A DNA stretch of 64,000 nucleotides from Ignavibacteria bacterium (GCA_017303675.1 JAFLBX010000002.1:695091-759090), one strand, 5' to 3'; shown: positions 41,527 to 51,355, numbered from the stretch's first letter. Notes: generated from the letters alone by a model not told the origin. A program made the numbers and translations.

Positions 41527-43035
41527 ATGTTAACACATTGTAAATCAAAAATATATAATTTGCCAGTAAGAGCCTTCGTTATTGTTATAGTTTTAACGTT
41601 TTCAGTGATTACTTTATATTCCGGTGACAGGTCTAATGCGCGTTCTACCTCTATGGGATTTTCAACTCTGGTATCATCACAGGGTAATGATGCGTTCGGC
41701 ATAAATCCAGCAAACTTTGATTATACGCTTCCTATCACAAAAACCAAAGGTGTTATGAAGAAGAAACGAAAGATCTTCGACCCGCACTGGGAATTTTCAG
41801 TTTTTTCAGCCGGAGGCGGTTACGGCAGTGATTCATCAATTGAGTTCTATAACAACTACCTTAAATATCTTTCTATTGACCGCAACCGCTTCGCGAATTT
41901 ATTCACCAATATCAACGAAGTGTTTACTTTCAGAAATACAATTCTCCCCGCAGATAAAACCGATGTGAACTATGATTTTGAGCTGAAATGGCTTTCAGTA
42001 AATTATAAAAATAAATTCGGGGCGGTGAATATAACAATTGCTGACCGTGTTGGGCTTAACACAGAAGTTAACAGCAGGGATGAGTACCTGCCTTTGACTT
42101 TCGGGTTTACATTTAACCAAAACGGCAGCTATAACCTCACCGATGTTAACATGAAACAATCCGAGGCTATTGCGTGGTGGATAAGGAAATATAACGTAGG
42201 TTATGCCAAGCAGTGGCAGTTCAAAAAAAGCGGGATAAAAAGCTTTTCTGTGGGCGTATCAGGCGGATTGGTTCACGGGTTTGGAAATGTTTCAACGTAT
42301 GAATCAAAGCTGAATATAAGCACATACGGAATTCAGAGCATCAACGGACAGAATCACGTTGACAGCATCAAGGGCAAGCAGGATTTCCACACACAATCAG
42401 CTTTAACTGATTTTTTCACTGATTACAATTCCGGTGCTGAAACGCATTTTAACCTTTTCCCAAAACCTGCGGGTACCGGGTGGTCATTAGACTTTGGTAT
42501 GGCCCTGGAAATAGGAAGTGAATGGAAAATTGCTGCAAGTGTTACCGATCTGGGTAAAATCACCTGGAACTACAACACAATAACGAACAACGATACAAAC
42601 AGCTTTGCGTATTATGATTTTTTTGTTGCGACCGGTGACCCCACCTATAACCAAATGGTTGATGACCTGGGCGGTTACCAAACCCAGGATACAGTTTCGA
42701 CATTCACAAGCGAAATGCCGACCAAGTACAGAGCGGGTATAATGTACAGGCCAAGCAGCAAGTTCATGATAGAGTTCAACTGGGTTAAAGGAACAAATGA
42801 CGTTCCGGGCAATACATCAGATGTTATATACTGCTTCGGCGCGGAATACTTTCCGCTCCCCTACCTGCCTGTCAGGACGGGTTTTTCAGCAGGCGGACCC
42901 GGGGCTTATTATATATCTATAGGCACAGGAGTAAAATTTAAAAATTTTACGTTTGATGTTGGAACTTACGGACTGAATCAATTGATTGAAGATAAGAGGT
43001 TCTCTGTTTCACTATCAACTAAGGTAATTCTTTAA
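41527..43035 (+). CDS. Outer-membrane protein of the DUF5723 type
   Basis: A 502-residue protein with an N-terminal signal segment (about 15-32, VRAFVIVIVLTFSVITLYSG). The mature start ARSTSMGFSTLVSSQGNDAFGINPANF resembles FadL/PorV-like barrels, which begin with a Gly/Ala-Met-Gly strand and an NPA motif. Repeated strands follow, with SLDFGMALEIGSEWKIAASVTDLGKITWN in the middle (strand pair typical of DUF5723), and the chain ends on a strand with a terminal hydrophobic residue (FSVSLSTKVIL). Such proteins are common in Bacteroidota and Ignavibacteria; their role is unknown. A lipoprotein gene follows 33 bp downstream. Confidence 0.75.
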   Translation: MLTHCKSKIYNLPVRAFVIVIVLTFSVITLYSGDRSNARSTSMGFSTLVSSQGNDAFGINPANFDYTLPITKTKGVMKKKRKIFDPHWEFSVFSAGGGYGSDSSIEFYNNYLKYLSIDRNRFANLFTNINEVFTFRNTILPADKTDVNYDFELKWLSVNYKNKFGAVNITIADRVGLNTEVNSRDEYLPLTFGFTFNQNGSYNLTDVNMKQSEAIAWWIRKYNVGYAKQWQFKKSGIKSFSVGVSGGLVHGFGNVSTYESKLNISTYGIQSINGQNHVDSIKGKQDFHTQSALTDFFTDYNSGAETHFNLFPKPAGTGWSLDFGMALEIGSEWKIAASVTDLGKITWNYNTITNNDTNSFAYYDFFVATGDPTYNQMVDDLGGYQTQDTVSTFTSEMPTKYRAGIMYRPSSKFMIEFNWVKGTNDVPGNTSDVIYCFGAEYFPLPYLPVRTGFSAGGPGAYYISIGTGVKFKNFTFDVGTYGLNQLIEDKRFSVSLSTKVIL

Positions 43036-43068
43036 ACCGATATCAATACAAAATTTAATATTAAATAT

Positions 43069-43839
43069 ATGAATAAAATAAAATTATTTTCATATTTAGT
43101 TTTAACTGCAGCAATGGTTTGGGTTTGGGGCTGCGGCGATGATTCAACAACCGGAGGAAATAATACCGGGGGTTCAGTACCAACAATCAATATGAAGGTT
43201 GGTTCTGCTTATTCGTTTACAAATGATTCATTAGATACTAATGGTACTGTTCGAAGAACACAGATTAAAACAACCATGGTATATGCTGAACAAAATACAT
43301 TTTTTGGTCAATCAAATGCTTTCAAGATCAGAACAACAAGTATTGATACATTCCCTACACCAACCATAATAGATGTAGATTCATTTTACGTAAGATATGA
43401 TGGTGGTAAATTTTATCAATATGGAATGGTCAAGTTGATAGATTCAACCCAATCCCCGAATTGGGATTTAGTAGCCGACTTTAATGTAGCCACGGGAACA
43501 GAGTGGAATGTCACAACTATTAATACAACTATTAATGGTATTGGTGTTACAGCCAATATCAAAGGTAAAGTTGCCGGTCAAACATCGTTTAACACTACTT
43601 CAAACCCTTCAACTAGTATTAACGCTTATAAAGTCGAAATAACAGCTTATCTTACAGCATTATCATTACCTATCGGGAATATTGTTTTAGAATATTATAT
43701 CGGTTATGCTGACCCAGCTTCAAATCCATCAGGTTTAGTCAGATTAAAACTAAACCCAATAAAGTTATCACTTTCAGGTACACCATTCTATGGAGCTGCA
43801 GGTGTTGACCAAGTGATGCAAACATATTTTATACCATAA
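43069..43839 (+). CDS. Hypothetical lipoprotein
   Basis: A 256-residue protein with a lipoprotein signal peptide (LVLTAAMVWVWGC, lipobox Cys22), a short Asp/Thr/Gly linker (GDDSTTGGNNTGG) and a beta-rich domain from about residue 37. No recognised family. It starts 33 bp after the DUF5723 barrel gene and ends before a strong UUCG-loop terminator, so the two are likely an operon. The linker is typical of surface or periplasmic lipoproteins. Confidence 0.75.
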   Translation: MNKIKLFSYLVLTAAMVWVWGCGDDSTTGGNNTGGSVPTINMKVGSAYSFTNDSLDTNGTVRRTQIKTTMVYAEQNTFFGQSNAFKIRTTSIDTFPTPTIIDVDSFYVRYDGGKFYQYGMVKLIDSTQSPNWDLVADFNVATGTEWNVTTINTTINGIGVTANIKGKVAGQTSFNTTSNPSTSINAYKVEITAYLTALSLPIGNIVLEYYIGYADPASNPSGLVRLKLNPIKLSLSGTPFYGAAGVDQVMQTYFIP

Positions 43840-43861
43840 TTTTTAAAAAATAGTTTTCTTT

Positions 43862-43888
43862 AAGCCCGGTTCGCCGGGCTTTTTTTAT
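43862..43888 (+). terminator. Intrinsic terminator with TTCG tetraloop
   Basis: AAGCCCGG (43862-43869), loop TTCG, CCGGGCTT (43874-43881), then a run of Ts. Confidence 0.92.
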
Positions 43889-44003
43889 GACCTCACCCTC
43901 TACGAGTCCACGACTCGAAGAGTCGTAGACCCCTGCCCCTCTCCTCATGCATTCTGCTTGACTGCGATACACCCTACGGTTGTATCTTGAAAGGAGAGGT
44001 GTG
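43889..44003. repeat. Composite repeat with two palindromes inside a larger repeat
   Basis: The outer sequence reads ACCTCACCCT ... CCCCTGCCCCTCTCCT ... AGGAGAGGTG, with CCTCTCCT (43938-43945) pairing AGGAGAGG (43992-43999). One insert-like palindrome has ACGACTC-GAA-GAGTCGT (43910-43926). Another, in the loop, has GATAC ... GTATC around CCCTACGG. Both look like units placed inside an older repeat. Confidence 0.5.
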
Positions 44004-44124
44004 CGAAACAGGTAAATTAAATAAATCGGTAAAAGTTAAAGTAAAAATCGAAACTACCTAATGGGTCTTTTTATGCTAAGCCTGCTTATTTAACCGGTAA
44101 ATAGACTTTTATTAAGCTTCTTAA

Positions 44125-44982
44125 ATGGCTATTTTTGCATTTATAACAATCGGAAAATTAAAATTGCATAAATTAAAGCCTGAAAATCCCGTAAAAGAGT
44201 TTGATGAATTTGTAAGCATTATGAAGCGGCTCCGCAATGAGTGTCCCTGGGATAAGGAGCAGACGCATGATTCCATACGCCACCTGCTTCTTGAGGAGAC
44301 CTACGAAACCCTTGAAGCAATTGACGAAAAAAATTACGATGAGCTGAAAAAAGAACTTGGCGACCTGCTTCTGCATGTGGCATTTAACGCTATCATTGCC
44401 GAAGGCGACGGCCATTTTGACCTGAAGGATGTTATCAACGCGATTAATCACAAAATGATAACACGCCACCCGCATGTTTTCGGTGATACCGAAGTGAGCG
44501 GGACTAAGGAAGTGCTTAAGAACTGGGAGCACATAAAGCTGAATGAAGCCGGAAGGAAATCAGTGCTTGAAGGCGTGCCTAAAAACCTGCCATCGCTCAC
44601 AAGAGCTTACAGGATACAGGAAAAAGCCGCAAAGGTTGGGTTTGACTGGAACAACAGCTTTGACGCTTTCAAAAAGATTGATGAGGAATTGCAGGAGTTC
44701 AAACATGAAGCGGAATCCAATAAGAACTCCGATGGCAAGCTGCCGGATGAAACAAGGGTAAAGCTCGAAAAAGAGCTTGGCGATATTTTATTTGCAATTA
44801 CAAATTATGCCAGGTTTTTTGAGATAAATCCCGAGAACGCCTTAAGGCTAACGATTGAAAAGTTCATAAAACGTTTTAATTATATTGAAGAAGAGCTGGG
44901 GACACGCGGTAAAAAGGTAACGGAATCAGATCTTGAAGAGATGGATTCAATTTGGAACGAAGCAAAAAAAACAATAAAATAA
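44125..44982 (+). CDS. mazG: Nucleoside triphosphate pyrophosphohydrolase
   Basis: Hydrolyses NTPs or dNTPs to NMPs and PPi, a housekeeping function in stress response. It has 285 residues with two all-alpha MazG domains. The first domain has RNECPWDKEQTHDSIRHLL, EETYETLEAI (EExxE) and ELGDLLLHVAFNA (ExxD), followed by NHKMITRHPHVFGD. The second has RIQEKAAKVGFDW and LEKELGDILFAITNYAR. The N-terminus before the first motif is longer than in many homologues, so an internal start is possible. dacB lies 30 bp downstream. Confidence 0.93.
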   Translation: MAIFAFITIGKLKLHKLKPENPVKEFDEFVSIMKRLRNECPWDKEQTHDSIRHLLLEETYETLEAIDEKNYDELKKELGDLLLHVAFNAIIAEGDGHFDLKDVINAINHKMITRHPHVFGDTEVSGTKEVLKNWEHIKLNEAGRKSVLEGVPKNLPSLTRAYRIQEKAAKVGFDWNNSFDAFKKIDEELQEFKHEAESNKNSDGKLPDETRVKLEKELGDILFAITNYARFFEINPENALRLTIEKFIKRFNYIEEELGTRGKKVTESDLEEMDSIWNEAKKTIK

Positions 44983-45011
44983 CAATCAGAAATCTTTAAA
45001 ATAAATTGATA

Positions 45012-46268
45012 ATGACCAATAATAAAACCGGGATATTAAAAACCCCTGTGCAATTAAAAGCAGCTTTAATTTTTGCCGTACTTTTCATTTATCAATTTAC
45101 GTATTCGCAAAAAATACCGCAGGAAAAAATTGATGAGCTCTCAGGAAAGCTTGATTCAATTTGCCTGCCGCTGAAGAACCAGGGTATAAAAGTATCATGC
45201 AAGGTTATGCATGCTGATTTTAACAAGGTATTATATGAGCTTGACCCTGAGCTTTCAATGATACCAGCCTCAATAACAAAAATTGTTGTTGGCGTAACAG
45301 CATACGCAAAGCTTGGTGCGAATTATTCCATACCAACGGTAATTTATACTGATGATAATAATTATAAAGACGGCGTAATTGACGGAAACCTGTATTTAAA
45401 AGGCTACGGCGACCCTGACCTGAATTCAGGGGATATACAAACACTTGCCGATGAGGTAAGGAAAGCCGGAATTACAAAGATAACAGGCAACATTGTTGCC
45501 GATGAATCATACTTTGATAATGTATATAAAACGCTCTCAGGTGTGTATAAAGGTGATACGGGTCCGAGTTACTGGCCGTATGTATCGGCATTATGCCTTG
45601 ATAAATCAACCGGCGCTATGAGCGCGGGCAACCTGCTCTCATCATCACTTTCGGGTTACGGCGTTGAAGTTCAGGGTACGGTGATCACCGGCACAACACC
45701 TGAAGGCGCTAAGGAAATAGTACAGCTTAGCCACTCGCTTTACGATGTGCTTTCATACATGCTTAAGGAAAGCGATAACCATTCCGCAATTACAATGTTC
45801 AAGCTTCTTGGTGCTAAATATAAAAATACTCCAGCAACACTTGAAGACGCGCAATCTGTGATAAATTCTTTTTTAACAGAGCTTGGTGTTGACAGGTATT
45901 CCTATGAGATACTCGAAGGCTCCGGCCTTACACGCTATAATAAGGTTAATGCCGATATGTATATGAAGATGCTGAAATATATGTATGATGACAGGTTTTT
46001 ATTCGATTACTTTATGAACTCACTTACCATAGCCGGCAAAGACGGCACTTTAAGGAAAAGAATGATAGGCACAGAAGCTGAAGGGAACGTTTATGCCAAA
46101 ACAGGCACTTTAAACAGTGTGAGCGCGCTTTCGGGTTATGTAATTGATAAAGATGAGGAAATATTGATATTTTATATTGTTATGAACGGTTTTGGCGGCA
46201 ATGCAACGGAAATGCGCGCAGCGCAGGATGATGTTTGCATTACACTTGCGGGATTTACAAGAAAGTAA
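45012..46268 (+). CDS. dacB: D-alanyl-D-alanine carboxypeptidase/endopeptidase (PBP4 type)
   Basis: A periplasmic peptidoglycan hydrolase of about 418 residues, peptidase family S13. I choose the ATG at 45012 over the TTG two codons earlier. A signal peptide is present (AALIFAVLFIYQFTYSQ). The catalytic motifs are SxxK in IPASITKIV, SxN in KESDNHSA and KTG in YAKTGTLNSVS. The insertion domain between the first two motifs is shorter than in E. coli DacB. It lies between mazG and uvrB on one strand. Confidence 0.93.
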   Translation: MTNNKTGILKTPVQLKAALIFAVLFIYQFTYSQKIPQEKIDELSGKLDSICLPLKNQGIKVSCKVMHADFNKVLYELDPELSMIPASITKIVVGVTAYAKLGANYSIPTVIYTDDNNYKDGVIDGNLYLKGYGDPDLNSGDIQTLADEVRKAGITKITGNIVADESYFDNVYKTLSGVYKGDTGPSYWPYVSALCLDKSTGAMSAGNLLSSSLSGYGVEVQGTVITGTTPEGAKEIVQLSHSLYDVLSYMLKESDNHSAITMFKLLGAKYKNTPATLEDAQSVINSFLTELGVDRYSYEILEGSGLTRYNKVNADMYMKMLKYMYDDRFLFDYFMNSLTIAGKDGTLRKRMIGTEAEGNVYAKTGTLNSVSALSGYVIDKDEEILIFYIVMNGFGGNATEMRAAQDDVCITLAGFTRK

Positions 46269-46311
46269 TTTAATTTACAAGGTCACCCCTTTTAGAAATA
46301 TTATAATATAA

Positions 46312-48342
46312 TTGGCAAAATTCCAGTTAGAATCCGAATATAAACCATCAGGCGACCAGCCCAAAGCTATTAAAGAGCTTACCGAGGGTATTCAGCGCGG
46401 CGATAAATACCAGACACTGCTTGGAGTGACGGGTTCAGGGAAAACTTATACAATTTCCAATGTTATTAAGAACATCGGCAAGCCAACGCTGATAATGTCA
46501 CACAATAAAACCCTCGCAGCGCAGCTTTACGGTGAGTTCAAAAAGTTCTTCCCAAAGAACAAGGTTGAGTTCTTTATCAGCTATTATGATTACTACCAGC
46601 CTGAATCATACATACCGCATACCGATACATATATTGCGAAAGATCTAGCTATTAACGATGAAATAGACAGGCTTCGCCTGCGCGCCACCACTGCCCTGCT
46701 TGAAGGCAGAAATGATGTTATAATAATTGCATCGGTATCATGCATATACGGAATAGGCGCGCCGCAGGAGTACGCTGACCAGGTACTTGTTTTAAACCGC
46801 GGCGAGAAGATCGGCAGAAAAGAGCTGCTGAACAAGCTGATAAATATTCATTACGTAAGAAACGATTTTGAGTTCAAACGCGGGGTTTTCCGCGTGCGTG
46901 GAGATGTAATTGATATCATACCGGCATATGAAGATGATACTGCAATCAGGATAGAGCTGTTTGATGATGAGATAGAAGGCATAATGTATTTTGATAAGAA
47001 ATCCGGTGAAATAATAGGTCTTGATGAAAAAGTAGCAATATACCCGGCAAAATATTTTGTCACTTCACCTGAAAGGCAGGAAAAGGCGATACTTGATATA
47101 AGGAAAGAGCTGAATGCACGGGTTATTGAGCTTCAGGAAATGGGCAAGCTTATAGAAGCGCAAAGGCTTGAGCAGAGAACGAACTTTGATCTTGAAATGA
47201 TTCAGGAAGTTGGATACTGTACAGGTATTGAAAATTATTCCAGGTATATGGATCAAAGGGAACCGGGCTCAAGGCCTTCATGCCTGTTTGATTACTTTCC
47301 AAAAGATTACCTGCTGATTGTGGATGAATCGCATGTAACAGTGCCGCAGGTGAACGGTATGTATAACGGTGACAGGATGCGCAAGACTACTCTGATTGAT
47401 TACGGCTTCCGCCTGCCTTCGGCACTGGATAACCGTCCTATGAAGTTTGAGGAGTGGGAATCAATGCAGAACCAGGTAATTTATGTAAGCGCAACACCTG
47501 CTGAGTATGAGCTGGAAAAATCTGGGGGTGTTTATGTTGAGCAGATCATCCGCCCGACAGGGCTATTGGATCCGGCAATAGAAGTTAGACCCACCAAAAC
47601 GCAGATAGATGACCTGATAAATGAGATAAGAATTCGCTCAAAGAAAAATGAAAGAGTATTGGTTACTACTTTAACCAAAAGAATGAGCGAAGACCTGACT
47701 GATTACCTGATAGGTATCGGCATAAAAGTGCGGTACATGCATTCAGAAATTGACGCACTTGACAGGGTCGATATACTTCGCGACTTGAGGCTTGGTAATT
47801 TTGATGTTTTGGTGGGTGTAAACCTGCTGCGTGAGGGTTTGGACCTTCCGGAAGTATCGATGGTGGCAATAATTGATGCTGATAAGGAAGGATTTTTGCG
47901 CAGTGAAAAATCGCTGATGCAGACTGCCGGCAGAACTGCAAGAAATGTTAACGGACTGGTAATTCTGTATGCAGATAAAATCACTGCGTCAATGGATAAA
48001 GTTATAAAAGAAACAGCGCGCAGAAGAAAGATACAGGAAGAATATAATAAAGAGCACAATATAAATCCAAAAACAGTGCTTAAAACCCTTGAGGAAATAA
48101 TGAGCTCAACGGTTATAGCTGATTCCAAGGGCAGGCAGGACCAGCGTAACAGGAAAAGGAAAGCAGAAGAGAAGAAAACAAGTCTTTCTATACTTACTGA
48201 CCCGACACTTGAAAGGAACAATCCCGCTGAGCGCCGTGAGCTGATAAACCAGCTGCGTAAGCAGATGGTTGAAGCGGCGAAGGACCTTGAGTTTGAGCGC
48301 GCCGCAGAATTAAGGGATGAAATAAACAGGCTTGGCAGCTGA
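46312..48342 (+). CDS. uvrB: UvrABC system protein B
   Basis: A 676-residue DNA-damage-verifying helicase of nucleotide excision repair. TTG start, with the standard N-terminus ([19 protein letters not shown]) directly after it. Walker [11 protein letters not shown], beta-hairpin region [18 protein letters not shown], motif [12 protein letters not shown], motif [12 protein letters not shown], and the C-terminal UVR domain that binds UvrA/UvrC ([21 protein letters not shown]). No uvrA or uvrC is nearby. It starts 43 bp after dacB. Confidence 0.97.
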   Translation: MAKFQLESEYKPSGDQPKAIKELTEGIQRGDKYQTLLGVTGSGKTYTISNVIKNIGKPTLIMSHNKTLAAQLYGEFKKFFPKNKVEFFISYYDYYQPESYIPHTDTYIAKDLAINDEIDRLRLRATTALLEGRNDVIIIASVSCIYGIGAPQEYADQVLVLNRGEKIGRKELLNKLINIHYVRNDFEFKRGVFRVRGDVIDIIPAYEDDTAIRIELFDDEIEGIMYFDKKSGEIIGLDEKVAIYPAKYFVTSPERQEKAILDIRKELNARVIELQEMGKLIEAQRLEQRTNFDLEMIQEVGYCTGIENYSRYMDQREPGSRPSCLFDYFPKDYLLIVDESHVTVPQVNGMYNGDRMRKTTLIDYGFRLPSALDNRPMKFEEWESMQNQVIYVSATPAEYELEKSGGVYVEQIIRPTGLLDPAIEVRPTKTQIDDLINEIRIRSKKNERVLVTTLTKRMSEDLTDYLIGIGIKVRYMHSEIDALDRVDILRDLRLGNFDVLVGVNLLREGLDLPEVSMVAIIDADKEGFLRSEKSLMQTAGRTARNVNGLVILYADKITASMDKVIKETARRRKIQEEYNKEHNINPKTVLKTLEEIMSSTVIADSKGRQDQRNRKRKAEEKKTSLSILTDPTLERNNPAERRELINQLRKQMVEAAKDLEFERAAELRDEINRLGS

Positions 48343-48363
48343 TCTAATCTATCAAAAATAAAA

Positions 48364-48888
48364 ATGATAAAACCAACAGGAAAAAACACGGCTTTAATTA
48401 TCTTAATATACTTTATTACATCGTTTTATTTCTCCGCATGTCAAAAAGACCCGGGCGAGATTAAGGTTGATACTGTAAATAACAAGGATGCTTCAAAGAT
48501 ACAGTTCAAAAAACAGGGTGAAGTATATTTTCAGGATTCACTTAAGAACCTGAAGAAAAAAATTGATGTTGAAATTGCTGAGACCGAAGAGACACGCCAT
48601 TTGGGTCTGATGTTCCGTGAAAATATGCCTGAAGACCAGGGTATGCTGTTCCTTTTCCCCGCTGAAGAATTCCAGAGCTTTTACATGAAGAACACAATAA
48701 TGCCTCTTGATATAATGTTCGTAAATTCCAAAAAGCAGATAGTTAAGATTCACAGGCGCACAGAGCCGTTTTCAGAAAAAAGCCTGCCCTCAATGAAGCC
48801 TTCGATGTATGTGGTTGAAGTAAACGCAGGGTTCAGCGATAAGTATAATATTAAAGAAGGCGATCATATTGACTGGAGAAAGTATTAG
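48364..48888 (+). CDS. DUF192 lipoprotein
   Basis: A 174-residue protein with a lipoprotein signal (LIILIYFITSFYFSAC, lipobox Cys). The DUF192 domain (about 55-170) has ETRHLGLMFRENMPEDQGML, FYMKNTIMPLDIMFV and the C-terminal VVEVNAGFSDKYNIKEGD. DUF192 proteins are small extracytoplasmic beta-barrels of unknown role. It starts 21 bp after uvrB and converges with the next gene. Confidence 0.88.
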   Translation: MIKPTGKNTALIILIYFITSFYFSACQKDPGEIKVDTVNNKDASKIQFKKQGEVYFQDSLKNLKKKIDVEIAETEETRHLGLMFRENMPEDQGMLFLFPAEEFQSFYMKNTIMPLDIMFVNSKKQIVKIHRRTEPFSEKSLPSMKPSMYVVEVNAGFSDKYNIKEGDHIDWRKY

Positions 48889-48903
48889 TCAATAATTGTC
48901 AGT

Positions 48904-49707
48904 TCAGCTGTAAAGATCTGTTCTTCTGTCACTGAAAATATTGTTCATTTTAGTAACATCTTTATCAAGCGCAAACTCCGGGTTAATTTCCGCAACTTTA
49001 ACTTCTTCTGACTCTTTGCTCCCCGATGCTAAATAATTTCCTTTGGGGTCAACAATAACACTGTTGCCTGTAAAATACAATTCTTTATCACCATTCTTTT
49101 CTGTTCCGGTACGGTTAGCAGTAACTGTGAACACCCTGTTTTCAACAGCGCGCGTGAACATTGCCTGCTGGCAGTAACTCAGCACAAGGTTTGAAGGATG
49201 CGCAATTATCTGCGCTCCTTTCAGCGCAAGTGTTCTGGCTGATTCAGGAAAAATCCAGTCAAAACAAATCATAATGCCAACTTTAGCTTTACCAAAACTG
49301 CCTTCAATTTCAAAGACATTAAGCCCGGTATCACCGGGCGAGAACCACAGCTTTTCTTCGAGGAATAAGTGGGTTTTGCGGTAAACGCAGAACCTGCCTG
49401 AAGGGGTAATAAATACTGCAGAATTAAACAGCTTATCCCCTGCCCTTTCACAAATTCCCGATACAATGAACATATTTTTTTCAGATGATATTTTTTTAAG
49501 GGTTTGGCAGAATTTCCCGGAAGGAATTTCTTCTGAGGCAGCAAAGGCCTCATCTATAGAATTAAATAAATAGCCCGAGTTTGCAAGCTCGGGCATTACA
49601 AGAAGATCAATATTTTCATTTATGCTGCCTGTTAGTTCCGCAGTTTTTTTTATGTTGGCTTCCGGGTTTTGTAACTCCGGCTTAAACTGGAGGAAGGCAA
49701 TTTTCAT
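48904..49707 (-). CDS. Carbon-nitrogen hydrolase (nitrilase superfamily)
   Basis: A 267-residue cytoplasmic amidase fold. The catalytic triad is visible: Glu in MPELANSGYLF, Lys in YRKTHLFLEE and Cys in GIMICFDWIFPESAR. VENRVFTVTANRTG is also family-typical. The substrate could be an omega-amide, N-carbamoyl compound or nitrile; the Trp/Phe after the Cys (CFDW) is as in predicted omega-amidase and carbamoylputrescine-type groups but is not decisive. It is the last gene of the DUF1573-rhodanese operon, 3 bp after the upstream gene. Confidence 0.9.
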   Translation of the reverse strand: MKIAFLQFKPELQNPEANIKKTAELTGSINENIDLLVMPELANSGYLFNSIDEAFAASEEIPSGKFCQTLKKISSEKNMFIVSGICERAGDKLFNSAVFITPSGRFCVYRKTHLFLEEKLWFSPGDTGLNVFEIEGSFGKAKVGIMICFDWIFPESARTLALKGAQIIAHPSNLVLSYCQQAMFTRAVENRVFTVTANRTGTEKNGDKELYFTGNSVIVDPKGNYLASGSKESEEVKVAEINPEFALDKDVTKMNNIFSDRRTDLYS

Positions 49708-49710
49708 AGG

Positions 49711-50151
49711 TTATTTTGGCTGAGGAACCTGTATATTTGCACTGAATGAAACAATTTTATTAGGCTGTGTCGGGTGATTAGTTTCAATAGTAACAGTTTT
49801 TTCGTTCACTCCGCTTCTGCCTTCTGTGTTGAAAGTAAACTTTATCTTACCTGTTTCTCCCGGCTGGTATTCTTTCTTTTCATCAGCAACAACGCCGGTG
49901 CAGCCGCAGGCAGGTGTTATTTTTTTAATTACCAGAACGCTTTGACCGGTATTGGTAAATTCAAACTCACCATTAACCACAGGACCCTGGGGAACTTCGC
50001 CAAAATCAATTTTTTCCATCTTAAAGGTCATAACCGGCGGATGAGTTTTTGGGTCGCTTAAATTCTTGTTTACAAGGAACGCTGAAAACGCACCAACCAT
50101 CAGTATTCCTAAAATAAGAAAAAGGATCTTTCCTGTTTTTCCTGTGTTCAT
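49711..50151 (-). CDS. DUF1573 protein, membrane anchored
   Basis: A 146-residue protein with an N-terminal membrane segment (LFLILGILMVGAFSAFLV) and one DUF1573 Ig-like domain. The family signature is the CGC pair in ITPACGCTGVV, followed by the YQPGETGKIKFTFNTEGR block. It belongs to the operon 52021 to 48904, and its domain is the same as in the product of 51356-52021, but shorter. A periplasmic location is expected. The CGC cysteines could bind a metal or form a disulphide. Confidence 0.85.
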   Translation of the reverse strand: MNTGKTGKILFLILGILMVGAFSAFLVNKNLSDPKTHPPVMTFKMEKIDFGEVPQGPVVNGEFEFTNTGQSVLVIKKITPACGCTGVVADEKKEYQPGETGKIKFTFNTEGRSGVNEKTVTIETNHPTQPNKIVSFSANIQVPQPK

Positions 50152-50155
50152 AATA

Positions 50156-50629
50156 TTAATTTGTTTGATTTATTAAATTATTTTTTTCATTTTCTTCATT
50201 GTTTGCAGGATATGAATATTTCAGCATCATAAACGAAACAAAAAACAAAGCTATATCTTCAATTACCCGCAGCCATACTTCTGATGTTGAAGAGGGATTT
50301 ACGCTGAAACAACCGCATGAAATATCAAGTCCCCTGATCAATGCCTGTACCAGCGCTATAATAAATATCACAAGAAGCGCGTTATAGATCAGCAGTGAAC
50401 CTTTGACCCACTTACCAGTAATAAGCAATAATCCTGTAATAAGTTCCAGCCATGGCAAAAAAATTGCCAGCGGGTTCACAAGCTGGTAAGGCAAAAGGTG
50501 GTAATTATCTATAATATTGGCAAATGCTTCAGGGTTAGCCATTTTATCGAAGCTGGCATACATAAATACTGCTCCAAGAACAATTCTTGCAGCAATGATG
50601 AAATATTTATTCTGAAATAATTTTTTCAT
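50156..50629 (-). CDS. DoxX/MauE-like membrane protein
   Basis: A four-helix membrane protein of about 157 residues. The frame is open upstream to 50740, but that part runs into the rhodanese gene; the ATG at 50629 (MKKLFQNKYF) fits the 10-bp intergenic spacing. ARIVLGAVFMYASFDKMANPE is the DoxX/MauE signature. The loop before the last helix has DISCGCFSVNP, a CGC pair as in MauE proteins that help disulphide formation in methylamine dehydrogenase. No mau genes are near. It lies between the rhodanese and a DUF1573 gene. Confidence 0.85.
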   Translation of the reverse strand: MKKLFQNKYFIIAARIVLGAVFMYASFDKMANPEAFANIIDNYHLLPYQLVNPLAIFLPWLELITGLLLITGKWVKGSLLIYNALLVIFIIALVQALIRGLDISCGCFSVNPSSTSEVWLRVIEDIALFFVSFMMLKYSYPANNEENEKNNLINQTN

Positions 50630-50639
50630 GTAATAACTA

Positions 50640-51329
50640 TCAGTTTGCTGGGTAACCCGCATTTTTCCATTCATCCCAACCGCCGTGGAAAATATATACC
50701 TTTTTGAATCCAAGCTTCGCCATATAATATGCCATATCAATACTTACATCGCATGCGGCGCTGCAGTATGTTACATAAACCTGGTCTTTGGGCAGGTCGT
50801 TAAACTTATCCTTATACTTTTCTATTTCATGGAACGGTATATTCATAGCGCCCTGAATGTGGCCTGCATTATAGTCTGAAATATCACGCGCATCAATGAA
50901 ACGGTATTTTTTATCAAATAATGCTTTTGCAAAATCAATTTTAATATCAACAGGCTTTACAATTTCTGTTGGCTGTGCATTTTTAATTGAATCTTCTTTT
51001 TTCTGCTGTACGGCTTTGAGTGAATCCTGTACCCGCTTTAATGAATCGGTTTTATTTGCAGCGAGTATTGAATCCTGTTTATGTTTTTCAAGCGCAGCTT
51101 TAAGCGAATCACTTCTCAGGTTCGAAGAGTTTTTCAATGAGTCAGCTGCCTTAAGTATAGAATCCTGAATCCTCAAAGCATTTAGCAAACTATCACTGGA
51201 AGAAAAATCAACAACTTTTTCATTTGCAATGAACTGTATCCTGTTTGGATTGGAAATATTGAAAAATATTCCGGCAAGAAGTGTAATAACAAGAATACCC
51301 GTAACCTGTAATAAGGCCTGCTTATTCAA
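50640..51329 (-). CDS. Periplasmic membrane-anchored rhodanese
   Basis: A 229-residue protein. One N-terminal membrane helix (about 5-25), then a long helical linker (about 40-125) with repeated DS(L/I) units (QDSILKAADSLKNSS, RVQDSLKAVQQKKEDSI), then a rhodanese domain (about 130-229): RFIDARDISDYNAGHIQGA, active-site Cys in YVTYCSAACDV, GWDEWKNAGYP. The domain would accept or carry persulphide sulphur outside the cytoplasm. Its neighbours all have CGC motifs, pointing to a thiol or sulphur task. It starts 26 bp after the upstream DUF1573 gene. Confidence 0.85.
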   Translation of the reverse strand: MNKQALLQVTGILVITLLAGIFFNISNPNRIQFIANEKVVDFSSSDSLLNALRIQDSILKAADSLKNSSNLRSDSLKAALEKHKQDSILAANKTDSLKRVQDSLKAVQQKKEDSIKNAQPTEIVKPVDIKIDFAKALFDKKYRFIDARDISDYNAGHIQGAMNIPFHEIEKYKDKFNDLPKDQVYVTYCSAACDVSIDMAYYMAKLGFKKVYIFHGGWDEWKNAGYPAN

Positions 51330-51355
51330 TTTGATAATTTTTCTGCTCTAATTTG

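Noticed and set aside
41527-41545. Promoter word TATTTTG just before the DUF5723 gene
   Set aside because: It is one base short of TAnnTTTG, has no TTG at the right distance and lies too close to the ATG.
50630-50740. Longer start for the MauE/DoxX gene
   Set aside because: The extra 37 residues overlap the rhodanese coding region and do not resemble the family; the ATG at 50629 fits the gene spacing.
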